Position numbers and translations under genes: made by a program
Shown here: positions 22,252-34,670 of the stretch, piece after piece
Position numbering within the stretch: the first letter of the stretch is position 1
How the letters are laid out: each line of letters begins with the position of its first letter
The notes under the pieces: generated by a model
The model's input: only the letters and a program-made list of their open reading frames with translations
What the model was told of the DNA's origin: nothing
Database searches by the model: none
NCBI RefSeq assembly: GCF_018687715.1
Contig: NC_056752.1
Location: 42,010,501-42,074,500 of the forward strand
Direction of reading: 5' to 3'
Origin: Carya illinoinensis
Taxonomy: Eukaryota > Streptophyta > Magnoliopsida > Fagales > Juglandaceae
Length of the DNA: 64,000 nucleotides

Positions 22252-24572
22252 TGTGACGCCCCCAAATCCCCACGCACGGACACGGGGAAATTGAGACGTC
22301 CGGATGGTGACAACCCGGGTCACCACCCTAACCACGGGTGCCAAGTGTGTGCAAAAGCAACATATGTGCACGAAGAAACACGCAGCGGATAACGAAAGCC
22401 ATAACTAAGTACCAGAATTTTTTCTTAACGTAATACAAGTTGTTTAAAACATACCTAAATAAAATATTACAAAACACGAACATAGTTTTAAAATCAAATA
22501 TAAAGCATAACATCAGCAACCCGGCGGAGCCGCATCCTCGGGCTCAGCCTCCTCCTCCTCATCCTTAAAACCTGCACCAAAAGCTACGGAACCAAAAATG
22601 GTACCGCAGGTAAGTAAAACCCAAACACCACCAGATAAAAACACATAGAACTCAAACAACATGCATGATGTGATGCCAATGCGCAAAATCCATAAAACAT
22701 AACTTTCCACACACGCCAAAAATCCCATTTGGCCCAAAAACATATCTTTTCCAAATATCACGCCAAAAGTCACATTTGGCCTTTATCCATCTCAAACCAT
22801 TATCCATTTTATCCGTATGCACCATGACCTCCCCTAGGGGTCATCCGCACACCCTGGCTCCAGTGCCACACTGCAGAGTACCACCACGCATGTGACACCT
22901 AACGAGCGATGCCCAGTTTCACGCCCCGCGTGTTCGTAGCCAAGCATCCTCTAGCCCTCGCCAGCGAAGGGCCACGGAGTCGGTGAGTAGAGCGATGCCC
23001 GGTTCCGCGCCCGGCGCATTCGTAGCCAAGCATTCCCTAGCCCAGCTCCCGTCGTCGCCCAGCGACAACCCAGGGGACGTCACTCAGTTTATTCCGCTCC
23101 CGAATGACCAGAGGAGCTCCACCGAGATAATACCCCATCCCGGCTTGGGGTCGTGATACACACGCACTCTTAAGTCCACTTACGCCAATAAATAGGCTTT
23201 TCACACTTAAACAAAAACACACGTGCATGCACCATGTAATGCCATATCAATGCACAAAAATAACCAACCAACATAAATCAATAAAACAAGTAACTCCGTC
23301 CTCCATCCATCCGACCCCCGAACTCCTCGGACTCAGTCCGGAATCAACCAACCAGCAGATAAAAATTATTGAATGAGCAATATATATTTAAATCTGAAAA
23401 TAGGGTTTGGAAAATACTTACAGCGCTATACGGTATTTTTAGAAAGCTCGCGGCGTTGCAAACGGCGGAGGAAGAGCAACGTAACAGTGTAATTTACACT
23501 GTTGTCGTGGGTAATAAATTACCCATTTTCGAACGGGGACAAACCAAGGCACGAAATTGATAGGGAATGGTCTTGAGATATTTATGAAGCTAAAGGAAAC
23601 GAGTTTTGGCCGTGGGTGGTGGTGGAAATGGCGGTCGAAGGCCAAAAAGGGGCTGAACGGAGTTGAGCTCGTGGGAGCTGCTCCGGCAACGGATCGAGGC
23701 CGGAAATGGGTGGTTTAGGTCGGCAAGAGGTAGGGGAAGAAGCTGTGAAAAGATGGTGGCCGGAGGTGGTGCGACGGCGCCGGAAACGGTGAAAAACCGT
23801 ATGGCTTGGAGGAGCTCGTGGCGGCTAACGGTGGCTCGGATGGAGGTGAAACTTGGTGGGGATGTTCACCGGTGAGAGGGGAAGAAAACTGGGTGGGTGG
23901 TGTAGGCCACGCCGCCGGCGAGCGGCGGTTCTGGGCTGCGAAAGCAACCGGCGACAGGGGCAAAAACAGAGCAGGTGCAGCGACTTCCGGCGGCTCTCGA
24001 AGGCTAACGGCTGGTCCGATGGCTCTGAAAATTGGTGGGGATGATCTCTGGTGGAAGGGGAAGAGAATGGTGGTGACGGTGCACTAAACGGTGGCCGGAC
24101 GGCGGAGAACTGGCCGATCAAAGTGGCGGCGACGGGAATGAGAAAAAGGGGCAGATGTGCGTATGTGGGAGAGGAGGAAAACGGGAAGAAGAAGAAGAAA
24201 AAAAGAAAGAAGAAAAGAAAGAAAAGAAGAAAAGAAAAGGAAAAAGGAAAAAAGAAAAAGAAAAGAAAAGAAATGAGGTACAATCCTCACCTCTGGAGTC
24301 CAACAACTGATCCAACGAAAATAAGTTTAAAAGCAATAAAATTAAGAAAATATTTTAAACACAACGTAAAGCTAAAATATAATAATTAACTAGTAAAAAC
24401 AAACTATTTAATTTTAAATCCAAAGACAAGCTAAAATAAATTAAACAGCAATTTAAATTCAACAGCAATTAAAATCCAATTAAAATCCGATAATTTAAAA
24501 TAAAAGAACTATTATATTAATTAAATTAAAATATTCCTTCAGTGAAAATACACGTAAAAACGGAGTGTCACA
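22252..24572 (-). mobile_element. 2.3 kb solo LTR inside the LINE reverse transcriptase
   Basis: Bounded by the perfect 5-bp duplication GATGG (22247-22251 and 24573-24577), with TG...CA ends. On the minus strand it begins TGTGACACTCCG and ends GGGGGCGTCACA, the latter shared with the end of the solo LTR at 9244-12668. The two are related but different gypsy (probably chromovirus) families. It contains C/G-rich sequence in the middle, a purine-rich run (AAGAAAAGAAA type) at 24177-24275 and no gag/pol. Removing the LTR plus one GATGG restores codon continuity of the LINE. Confidence 0.9.
22892..23045. repeat. Imperfect tandem duplication in the solo LTR
   Basis: GAGCGATGCCCAGTTTCACG...GTTCGTAGCCAAGCATCCTCTAGCCC is followed about 90 bp later by GAGCGATGCCCGGTTCCGCG...ATTCGTAGCCAAGCATTCCCTAGCCC. 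It is a two-copy duplication with point differences. It sits in the GC-rich centre of the LTR, comparable in position to the tandem array in the other solo LTR. Confidence 0.75.
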
Positions 24573-27500
24573 GATGGTTATCTTGGATTCGACATTGTAT
24601 AACTACGGTCCGCTATTCGGTTTTGGTGAATGGAACACCGGAGGGTTTCTTTACCAGCTCCAGGGGATTAAGACAAGGGGATCCCCTATCCCCTCTATTG
24701 TTTGTATTTGTTATGGATGCATTGAGTCGCATGTTGAGTGCAGCTGTTAGTAGAGGTTTCATTGCTGGCTTCTTGGTGGGAGGGATGACTATATCTCATC
24801 TTTTATTTGCTGATGATACACTGCTGTTTTGTGAGCCGGACAGTGTTCATATGCAGTATTTGAGAGCTGTTCTGCTTTGTTTTGAAGCGGTTTCAGGTTT
24901 GAAGGTAAACCTTTCAAAGTCTGAAATGGTCCATGTGGGTAGTGTGAACAATATTCAAGGCCTGGCATCTATTTTGGGCTGTCAGATTTCTTCATTGCCT
25001 TTGCAATATCTTGGTCTTCCATTGGGGGCAGCGTTTAAGACCAAATCTATTTGGGATGGAGTGATAGAAAAAATTGAAAGAAGATTGGCTGGATGGAAAC
25101 GGTTATATTTGTCCAAGGGTGGTAAATGGACTCTCATTAAGAGTACACTATCTAACCTCCCTACGTATTTTCTTTCCATATTTCCGATACCCGCAAGTGT
25201 GGCTTCTCGCATCGAGAAAACTTTTCACAATTTTTTTTGGGGAGGAATGGGGGATGAAGCTAAAATCCATCTTGTGGGTTGGGATAAAGTTTGTTCTCCA
25301 ATTCAATGGGGAGGTTTGGGGGTGCGTAATGTAAGGATCTTCAACAAAGCATTATTGGGGAAATGGTTGTGGAGGTATCATAGTGAAGGAGAGGGCTTGT
25401 GGAGAGAAGTGATAGAGTCTAAGTATGGGAGTCTTTGGGGGGGTTGGTGTTCTAACGAAGTTAGGGGTGCACATGGAGTGGGTTTGTGGAAAAACATAAG
25501 AGCTGGTTGGGACAGATTTTTTCATTTTTTCAGAGTTACAATTGGCAGCGGCAACAATGTTTTATTTTGGCATGATGTTTGGTGCGGGGACATGGCTCTC
25601 AAGCAGGCTTTTCCTATGCTTTACCAAATTGCATGTGATAAAGAGGCTGTTGTGGCTGATTTATTGATACGCTCTAATGGTGCTGTTCATTGGAATGTGA
25701 GTTTTTCAAGAGCGGCTCAAGGTTGGGAACTGGACATGTTGTCTGGTTTTTTTGACTCTCTATATGCTATATCCCTTGGAAATGAGGTGAGGGACAGGAT
25801 GTTGTGGAATCCAAGTGGAAATAAAAAATTCTCGGTGCGGTCCTTCTATTCGGCTCTTGTGGGCCCACACCATGGTCATAGCTATCCTTGGAAAGCTATT
25901 TGGAAGTGTAAGGTACCTTCCAAAACTGCTTTCTTTGTCTGGACAGCATCTATTGGGCGGATTCTTACCTCGGATAATTTGAGAAAACGTGGGTTCTATA
26001 TTTCAGATTGGTGTTTTATGTGTAAGTGTGATGGGGAATCAGTTGATCATCTCCTATTACACTGTAAAGTGGCCCAATGCCTATGGGATGAAGTTTTTAG
26101 TAGGGTAGGGGTGGCATGGGTCATGCCGAGAAGTGTCCGGGATCTTATGTGCTGTTGGAAAGGTATCCGGGGAAATGTTCAAATCGCTGCTGTGTGGAAA
26201 ATGATACCTCACTGCATTATGTGGTGTGTGTGGATGGAGAGGAACAAGAGGTGCTTTGAAGATATGGAGCACTCTATGGCTGAACTGAAATGTTTTTTTT
26301 ACTGTACCCTGCTTTCCTGGGCTTCGGCCATTATTTGTAATATAGATGATCTCCATACTTTGCTTGTATCTCTCACTAGTTCTTAGTTGTAACTTGGCAT
26401 GATCTTTGTATACCTCTAGTGTACTCAGGCTATGCCTTTTTCATTAATAAAATTTACTTTTACCTATCAAAAAAAAATTATGATATTTGGGCCTTATTAA
26501 TTTTGAAAAGTGCTTTGTTAGCTCTGCTGATATATGGAGTGTTGGATGTACTGTAATTGAGATGGCTACTGGAAAGCCTCCATGGAGCCAACAGTATCAG
26601 GAGGTACACACTTGATGCTAATTAAACTTACCACTTTGGTTTATGTTATTTGACTATAATTTTGTCAAGTCGGTATACATTCTCCCAAGAACTTCCAGAC
26701 TACCTATAAATAAAAGACTTTCAGACTAAGATTTGGTGTTTTTCTCAGGTTGCTGCTCTCTTCCATATTGGGACAACTAAATCCCACCCATCCATCCCTG
26801 AGCATCTCTCCTCTGAGGCGAAGGATTTCTATTAAAATGTTTACAGAAGCACGTTCTATTGTTTCTGCTTTTCCTCTGTTGTTATGTTTCCAATCACCCG
26901 CCCACCCCAAATAAAAAAAAACACAAACTTTTATTTTTGAAAGAACTAACATATCAGTAGTTGTTGATGATTTGAATCTGCTTTTATCTGTAAATTTACT
27001 GGTCCGTACTTTATGATTTCTATCAGTCAATTATTCTTTTCTGTAACTCATACACAAATCAAATTGTGATGGCAGGGAACCTAACTTAAGGCCCGTTGCA
27101 TCAGACTTGCTGCAGGTAATCTCTGGGGATGTTCTGTTCAAGTGTTCATAGATTAAGCAGTGATACAAGCATCATGGATTAATACATGCCTGAATATATT
27201 CGTGTATGTGTGTGTACTCTCTGCTTGAATCTGAATGTTAGTGTTGTTAAATATATATACTTCACATATACCGATTTTTGGTTTACTCATAATACTGTTT
27301 ATGCTAATCAGCAGCATCCATTTGTAACCAAGGAGTATTGGGAATCTCAGCCTGTTTGGAATTCAGTTATGGTCGGTATGTTAGGTTGAGTTCTTATTCT
27401 TTTGATAAAGTTGTCTCTTACTTCCATTCTTGTTATGTCAGGAATCTGGAAACCAGATGGTAACACCTGGGATGAATCATAATAATCCGTAAGCTTTTTA

Positions 27501-29284
27501 ATTCGATGTTTGCAGAATACGATATTGTTGTAAATACTGAAGATGGAACTATACCACTGTTACAGAATGAATACTATGATCGGAAGGTCAATGTGCACAG
27601 GCTTAAAGGATGTCTGTGAATTGGGTAGCCTAAGGTGCTCAACCGTATATCCTCCGAAGTCCTTAAGAATGGGATCTTGGGGATCACAAAATCATGATGA
27701 CGACACGTGCCAGATAGATTATAAAGATGATCTTGTGGTTGATGCATCAGTAAAGCTTAAATCCATTTTATCCTCTGATGATATAAATAAGGTAAACTGT
27801 TATCACGTCCTCCTTTTGGTTTGGATGGCTATAGGTAGCTTCAGTGACAATGGGAAGATCTCTTTCATTTGAACTAGAGTTTCAATCCTATGTGTGAGCC
27901 TACCGATGACGGGCCCTGCAAGTTTGATGGAAGTATAGAGCTGGAGAGAAGTGGAATAGACTTGTCTCCTATTCAAACCACCTGTAAGGCTGCTCGCAAC
28001 TGTGGAGTACCAGGTAAGGTGGAGGATGACTTCACATCTCCATGTGGGCCAATTCCTGCTGAGGATGATGAAGAAGTTACTGAATCAAAAATTAGGGTCT
28101 TCCTGGATGAAAAGGTGCCTGTCCTCAGAGATCTTTCTTTTGCAAATGACTGATGACATCATTATGTGATAGTCTCTTATATGTCATGTGCTATGCCTTG
28201 TGTTTTTATATGATAACAATATGAAACTGTAACTTGCTATTTAAAACTACATTAGGCTTTAGATCTGAAGAAGCTGCAGACGCCTCTATATGAAGAGTTC
28301 TACAGCACGATGAATGCGACCAGTCTTCCTGGTGTAGTTCAAACAGCACATGGTGAAAATGCTTTAACTATATTGGCTTTACCTCCTAAGAGCAGGTCAC
28401 CCAATCAGGCACCTAGAAGAAGGCTCCCATCAGTTGTTGATGCTGCCAACAATTCAAGACCAGTGAGCCATACCAAAATTCTATTGAATGTTAGTGGTGT
28501 TCACGATCGCGCTCTACAAGAAATTCAGCAACCTCAGCATAGTGAATGCAAAGAGCTTCTTCTTGATGCTTAGCAGAAATCGTTTGGTCGAACGTTAAGT
28601 ATATGGTGTTTGATGCATCTTTTAGCTTGTTGTCTAATAGTTATGTTAGCTCATCTTGTAACTAGAGGTTGGAAATATCTGCAGTGCTAGCTTCTCTGAG
28701 AGACAAAGGAAGTGGAAAGAAGAGCTTGATGAAGAGCTTGAGAGGAAGCGAGGCAAGTTTACAATTTCTGCCCTTGGTTATAATCTGAATTGCTCTCTGT
28801 TTTGTGTTTTTGTTGGATTCACTGGTTTGGGACAATGGTTATGATATCGAATCTGCTATAAGAAAGCACAGGGATGATTGTTATGGTCTTATATATATGC
28901 TAACAGCCTAACAGTATCCTGACTATTGTCTCACTATGACATTAGCAGCGGGAAGAATGCCTAATACCTATGAACAGTTTTTGGCTGTTTGTGATTTTTT
29001 GTCAAACCTTTTGAGGGATGGCTGGTTTGGGGTATTGAAGAATAGGTTTTTAGAGAAGGATTAGAACCTAATCTGGTTTTTATCACGGACATAATATAAT
29101 TTCAATTTATCTTGGATAATGTTGCATGATTACATTCTCTTTTAAGGAACCATGACAATGGAAATTGCACATTACAGAGATGTTGCGCCAGGCAGGTGCA
29201 GGAGGGAAGACATCATCTCCAAATGATCAGATTCGTAATTAACAGAGAGAGCGGCTACGTTTTGCATTCTCAGACAAAGGATAA

Positions 29285-29766
29285 TACATACCTCCCTCGT
29301 ATCTACGCCACTTCAATGGAAAAGGAAATGTGGTTTTCCGTTGGGACTGGTCATGTATGGTATAATTATTGGTTCAAAGGTGTCAAGTGTTACGTAGTAG
29401 TCACGTTGCCAAATCTGCCTTAATAGCAGGCACTGCAACCTTGGAGCGTTGTCCCTGTTATTCAGCAGAAAAAGTCACATAAACAGGATTTTTATATGCT
29501 TTTTTTTTTTTTAAAATCCCCCCATCTTTAAATTAAGATCGTGTGTGTTATTTTGGGATATGGAACACGTTAAACTTATGATTTGAGTTTGTGTTCATGA
29601 TATATGTTGTTTAATATTAATGTATAGATTCATACAAGCAGGACCGGTGTGGCAGTTTCTCAAAGTTAGGTGTTAGGAATTTGACAAATGGTTATCAATC
29701 TCTGTAATTGTCAATTTGTCATGCTTGCAATACAAAATAGTTGTGGTGACAATGATATAAATAAAG

Positions 29767-29823
<57 letters not shown>

Positions 29824-31725
29824 TATAATTTTTTTTATTAAATTTCATATATGCATGGTAGATATTTACTGAGCAGCACAAGAATCATTATCCGAAAGAA
29901 AAAAAAGGAGGGGGGAATTCTGTTCATTTTTAAGCGCCCGCCCGGGGGGGGAGGTGGCTGTCCTGAAGAATCTTGGTAACTTTAAGGTAGGACCCAGTAA
30001 ATCTGTGGGCTGCTGACGAGTAAAATGGAATCGTCGAAGTGGGCCAATACCTGTGGTTGCGTTGGACAGAAATCAGTTGACGAGTAATGACTAATGGAAA
30101 ATAAAGCATTCAGTTCTTCCACTTAATCAAATACTTTAGGCAGAAATGAAAAAAATTTCCATTCGTTCGTCTTTTGAAGATGTATTCGGTACGGTAGCTA
30201 TCTCAACATTTAAGTATAGACTTTAATTTGTAAAAGGTGAGGGAAGAAATTAAAGGCCTCAGGTTCAGATATGGTGAAAAATAAAGGAATCGGGTAACGA
30301 AGGGCCAAGTGGTATCGTTATTGTAGATTGAAACCATTATTAAATAACACGAATAATTTTTCAATTATTTCATGCTATGCCATAAGATCAGAGAGACAAT
30401 AATTAAAACAACAACTATGAATAGTACGTCATTAATTTCTTTGTGTTCACTTAAATTCGTACTATCGTTCCGTTCCCAAGCCTTTAAAAACAAATAACGT
30501 GTTTAAAATGGTGCACGGACAGTCGGGCACCGACTAATACGATTAACACATTTATGTTGAAGTCAAAACAAGCATGAGTTTCGTCGGGGAAAAAGGACAA
30601 GAAAAAAGGAAAACAAAGAAGCAAGAGTTTTACTTTGGGAATGATTAATGTGGGCAGCCCAGGAGCAGGGAACTGTTCAAGTCACCCAAAATGTGGATCA
30701 TGGGCCGCCTTGTTCTTTTCCACATGTCTCCTCCTTCACTTGCACAACGGGACAATTACACCCCTCTTTTGGCATCTAAAAAGATTATGAAAAATCTCCA
30801 TAAAATTCTTCATGTTCCCCTTTCAAAACCTTTCGCCTAACCTATATTAATAACCAGTACTACTTTTGGCTCCTTGGCCTTTAAGGTCAAAGAAAGCAAA
30901 AGCCTAGACTCCTTTATTTTAATCTCACCTGAATTATTTATTGAATGAATATTGTAGTTGTTGTTGCATGGCAGAAAGTTATATTTATGAAAAATTAGAT
31001 CAAAGAGCATGCATGATGGAAAAGCAAAACTCTTTTGAATGAGGGGGCTGAACTTTGAATGATAAGAAGGGACTAAAGTAACCCATGAAAAAGATGTTTG
31101 GGTGGCATGTCTTTTTCGCTTTTTTAGCGACAGGAGAACTTCTTGACGTGAAAGACCTGGATTCCGGGAGATCAACATGATGATGAAAAAGAACAAAGGA
31201 CACACACAAACAGAGATAGAATTATTATTACACTGTAATTTGTATCCATTGCTTGAATTATTGGTTTAAATTATGTCCCACGAAGATCTGTTCAAATATC
31301 TGATATTCTCTACCAAGAAATATTAAAAGTTCGTCAATAGTACTTATGCATGATTCATATGAAACTGCCTAAATGGAAATGAATGAAGAAGAATATTGAT
31401 CCCTATAATTTCACATTCATTATGAAATTCTTGATTTCTTCTTAATTTTCTCATTTCTTTCAACAAAATCATGATTAGCTTCTCTATTTATGCATGAACG
31501 TTCGTTCTAATACTATTTAGCAACTTACAAGAATTTGCCAAATTTTGATCAATTCATGGCGCAGACCTTGGAGCTCAAACAAAACAAAATTATCAGCCGG
31601 CATGGCATGCTACCTCTTTACCGATTCGTTTTTGTGGGATCGGAATGATCATTGTATGCTCTCTTATGTCATATTTGATGATAATCTTTGAATGGGACTG
31701 ATCATTTTTCAGATATTCAGATCAA
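29285..31725. other. Intergenic, no gene recognised
   Basis: This follows the last traceable MAPKKK exon. A (TC)n run lies at 29769-29809, followed directly by (TA)n to about 29822. A GGGGGGGAGG run lies near 29945. The rest is AT-rich with no frame resembling a known protein. Confidence 0.6.
29769..29822. repeat. (TC)n-(TA)n compound microsatellite
   Basis: About 20 uninterrupted TC units pass straight into about 6 TA units. This is a typical plant compound dinucleotide repeat, probably polymorphic. Confidence 0.97.
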
Positions 31726-32030
31726 ATCAGCTGTTAAGATGATCCCATCTCATCACATTTTAACATTTTTAATTTTAATTTTTTATTTAATTATTACCTA
31801 ATCATTAAACTTTTTCTAAATAAAACACGAAATACAATTCAATCTTTTCAAATTCTAAAATAAAAATAATATTATAATAATATTATAATTTTTATAATAT
31901 TTTTATTCAGTTTTTTCTCTTATATTTCTCAAAATATTATAAAACATTATACTTTAAACTATTTTATTATTATTAATAAATTTCCCATCATTATCTCATT
32001 CCCAAAATTAAACATCCCTTACCTAATTGA
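31726..32030. mobile_element. AT-rich MITE-like repeat
   Basis: The outer words ...GATGATCCCATCTCATCACAT and ...CCATCATTATCTCATTCCC border a very AT-rich middle with ATATTATAATAATATTATAA. Composition and the ATCTCAT words match the sequences at 36,698-36,906, 52,433-52,815 and 59,587-60,525, so I place it in that family. Exact ends and duplication were not resolved. Confidence 0.5.
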
Positions 32031-33519
32031 TTAGAACGTCGCTGTTTGATCCATGACTGATATTTTAAGATCGAATTATGTGTACGTACGAGTTTTCCAA
32101 GTTGGTCCTTCTGGTTAGCAGAAAGGTAGCTACTCTTTTAATTTATTATTATTTGTCCTATCGGTCAGATCATCGACATGATGTCAGGAAATATGTAGCC
32201 AGAAATATATATATATATATATTTTAAATGGCAATCACATGATATATAGAATTGATCTAGTGGTTATGCTTGGGAGCCAAGTTTCTTTGTTTCATGATTT
32301 TTTTATCTTGATCTCTCGATCGGTGTGTGTGTGTATATTTGTAGATGAGACTAACCAGCTAGCAACGTACTCAAATTGTATGGACCTTGAATTGAAGGAA
32401 AGAGACATTAATATTGGCATTCGGTGGACAATTGATAACCATTTACGAAAAGCATCGAATTGAAATACAATTGGAGGAGGCCGTCCAATGCATGCATGCA
32501 TATATGGCTGCTTGGCAGCTTCATCTATATGTGGATCGAGTGCAGCACCCTTACCCACACATTACAGAGATTTTATAACATGATCAACTCTGGTAACCAC
32601 TCATGATGACTTCGATTGCCACGTACTTGAATTCAAATATCTACACTCGTCAGCTGAAAATTAGCGAATGTAGTCCTCTTAATTAATTAAAATATTATTT
32701 TAAAAATAACTTTATAATCGGACGAATCAAATCAATTTATAAAATTATTTTTATATAATTATTTTTTGACTAAATTATTTCTCTGTCTCTCTCTCTATAT
32801 ATATATTCAATATATAATTGTTGGAAAACACATAGTTTTCATGTTTCATCCTCAAGGTTTGGTAATATTAATAAGGGGCAGTACTCCGAACCAGTCAACC
32901 GATAATTTGAGGCCATATGCAAGCATGCGAGCTTATCCATACGCGTGGAACGGATGTGTAGGAAAGAGAGAAAAAGGGCAACCCAAATTCATAAATGCGT
33001 ATTTGATTTATATATATGTGAATAAATGAAATTTCCCTAGCAACTAGTTAGTCAGTCAATTCTCTTAACTGACTTTTTGCGGCCAGCTTCATTATGATGA
33101 TTATTGTTGCTATTATCAATATATTCACATGATATTTTCTTCTTGGGATCTAATGAATGAATTAATATTCCCACCACCCGGCCCTCATTTTTCCCTTTAA
33201 AATCATTGTCTGTCTATGTACCTTTCTTTTCCGATGAATATATATATACACATTTTCTCATTAGATAATATATAATTTAATTATCAGGAGGGGCCTACTG
33301 CATTATCCATAATGATCAGAGCCTCTTGAAAAAGAGTCAATTTTGCCTCCTTGTCTGTCGTCTCATGTGGTACGTCGTAGTTGTTGTATCTCTTTAGATA
33401 ATATATTTATGTCCAAGATTGGTTGGATGATGTGCATGGTCTGTGGTGGGGTTTTATAATTAAAGAGTGTGGTGGGTGGGTATAACTGGCTTTATATATA
33501 CATATGTACCGAATGAATT
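32031..33519. other. Intergenic, no gene recognised
   Basis: AT-rich, with short AT microsatellites (near 32206-32222 and 32793-32806) and a (GT)n run near 32323-32334. No supported gene. Confidence 0.6.
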
Positions 33520-33665
33520 CACTACAAAAAAAAATTGTTTAATTGTAGCCGGCCAGTTATTTCATGTAAAAATGATTATTTTATGTAAAAATAAGTCTGT
33601 TTTAATCGTAAATAATCATTCTCACTATATATAATCTGTTATAAATGATCATTTTTCTTGTAGTG
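33520..33665. mobile_element. 146 bp CACTA-type MITE
   Basis: It begins CACTACAAAAAAAAA and ends TTTTTCTTGTAGTG, giving terminal inverted repeats that start with CACTA. The interior contains GATTATTTTATG and AATGATCATTT, which can pair in a hairpin. CACTACAAGAAAAA ends are characteristic of short non-autonomous CACTA elements in plants. A perfect 3-bp duplication is not evident (ATT on the left, ATA on the right). Confidence 0.8.
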
Positions 33666-34627
33666 ATATTGGTACTGGTTTAATTTCTTTTGTTGGTGAC
33701 GACATGCCTGCCCTAGCTAGCTCTTGAAGTTCTATCGATGATCTCTCCTTGTACATTAATTTACAGTTCGTTTGTTGATTGAGTAGCTGGCCATATATTA
33801 TATATATATATATATATGTTATATGGGACAAACTAGCAAGCATATTATTGGAAAAAGAAAAGAAAATCCCCTCCAATTGTCCTAGCTAGCTAGCAGCTAG
33901 ATGTCATGTTAAAGTATAATTGGCTTTCCAAGACTTTTGTTCCTTAACGATCAAAGCCTGCATGCACAGCCAAAATTGACAACAAACATAACATAAATAA
34001 AAGATCGATCAGGTATATATATATCATTCATTTGACGTGAGTCATGCACGATAATGTTAATTATATATATAATATATATATATTGCTTGTATGATGATGA
34101 AAGAGATTCGGGATATTTGATTAATCTTCCTGGCCTGTATCATGAGAAAAAGAGGGTTAAGTCGAGAAAATAGTTAAAGCAATTACCAGCCTTAAAAAAG
34201 ATAAAATATAAATTACATCATATATATATATATATATATAAAAGTGCGCGCAGTAGTACTGTGCATCGCTCTTTATGAAAATCAGAAGTTTGGAGGACGG
34301 TTCCGCAAATTTGCAGTCATTTGGTCTGCTTGCATTACTCACGAGTATTTATGGTGCATTTATTTTGTATTGTCGTCTGTCTACACTCAGCATGTGCTTT
34401 TTGTTTGGAATATTCAAATCATGTGGTTTATCAACGATACTCGATCGCCTCATTTGTTTGGAGTAAATGATCATATGACTTTTGTTATCATTTTAATTTC
34501 ATGTGCCTGTTTTTCTCATTTTAGATGTCAAAGTACTTAATTAATATTCATGCAAATACTTAAAAGATTCTAAGCCCACTTACTTTAAAGATCATAATGA
34601 TATTGTGCATGATTCACATTAGCTAGC

Positions 34628-34670
<43 letters not shown>

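Larger units (their letters stand above)
20434..26386 (+). pseudogene. LINE ORF2: endonuclease and reverse transcriptase, split by an LTR
   Basis: The first ATG is at 20434 (MKPRILSWNVRGLN). The APE-like endonuclease spans about 20434-21150 with its usual motifs: S-W-N-V-R-G-L, Q-E-T-K, G-D-F-N-A-T and S-D-H-F-P-I. A TAA at 21586-21588 interrupts the frame, which continues unchanged into the reverse transcriptase ([30 protein letters not shown]). At 22251 the frame is cut by a solo LTR and resumes exactly at 24578 with R-W-L-S-W. It goes on through R-Q-G-D-P-L-S-P and the catalytic F-A-D-D (near 24808) to the zf-RVT region (W-K-C-K-V-P-S-K, C-x2-C ... H-L-L-L-H-C) and a stop at 26386. There is no RNase H. 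Apart from the single stop and the LTR, ORF2 is complete, which suggests a fairly young insertion. Confidence 0.92.
19170..26477 (+). mobile_element. 5'-truncated LINE in MAPKKK intron 7, with target duplication
   Basis: The insertion is bounded by a perfect duplication TTATGATATTTG (19158-19169 and 26478-26489; two more A bases may belong). Its right end is ...CTTTTACCTATC plus a short A-tail, as expected for target-primed reverse transcription. The left end starts inside ORF1, so the copy is 5' truncated. Taking out the 2,321-bp solo LTR and its 5-bp duplication at 22252-24577 leaves about 4.98 kb. The order is ORF1 C-terminal part, ORF2 endonuclease, reverse transcriptase, zinc region, 3' UTR and A-tail. 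It has the same orientation as the host gene. Confidence 0.93.
17412..29284 (+). pseudogene. ANP/NPK1-type MAP kinase kinase kinase locus, probably a pseudogene
   Basis: ANP/NPK1 kinases act above MAPKK and MAPK in cytokinesis (phragmoplast growth, with NACK/HINKEL kinesins) and in oxidative stress. Seventeen exons can be traced: 17412-17696, 17781-17822, 18062-18127, 18211-18321, 18404-18484, 18575-18652, 18743-18825, 26522-26603, 26749-26848, 27076-27115, 27312-27371, 27442-27488, 27566-27791, 27878-28114, 28256-28576, 28685-28752, 29178-29284. The start [15 protein letters not shown] is the family N-terminus. The kinase has its glycine loop ([11 protein letters not shown], residues 72-82), Lys94, HRDIK, DFG and APE, and the C-terminal KDVCELGS region follows. 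Lesions: one T is missing at 26827 (TTTCTA now TTCTA), giving a stop at 26833; a TAG at 28571 where the family has Gln; a TAA at 29240 with family-like sequence after it; and donors that are GC (introns 1, 2, 9, 16) or absent (after 28576). A 7.3 kb LINE sits in intron 7. Retained introns mean a duplicated, not processed, copy. Sequencing error could explain one lesion, hardly all. Confidence 0.85.

Noticed and set aside
23663..24389. Several 60-150 codon frames rich in G, R, K or S, F
   Set aside because: Low-complexity translation of GC-rich and purine-rich LTR sequence on both strands; no conserved motif.
34244..34540. 98-codon hydrophobic open frame
   Set aside because: No recognisable domain, signal or gene context in AT-rich intergenic DNA; chance frame.
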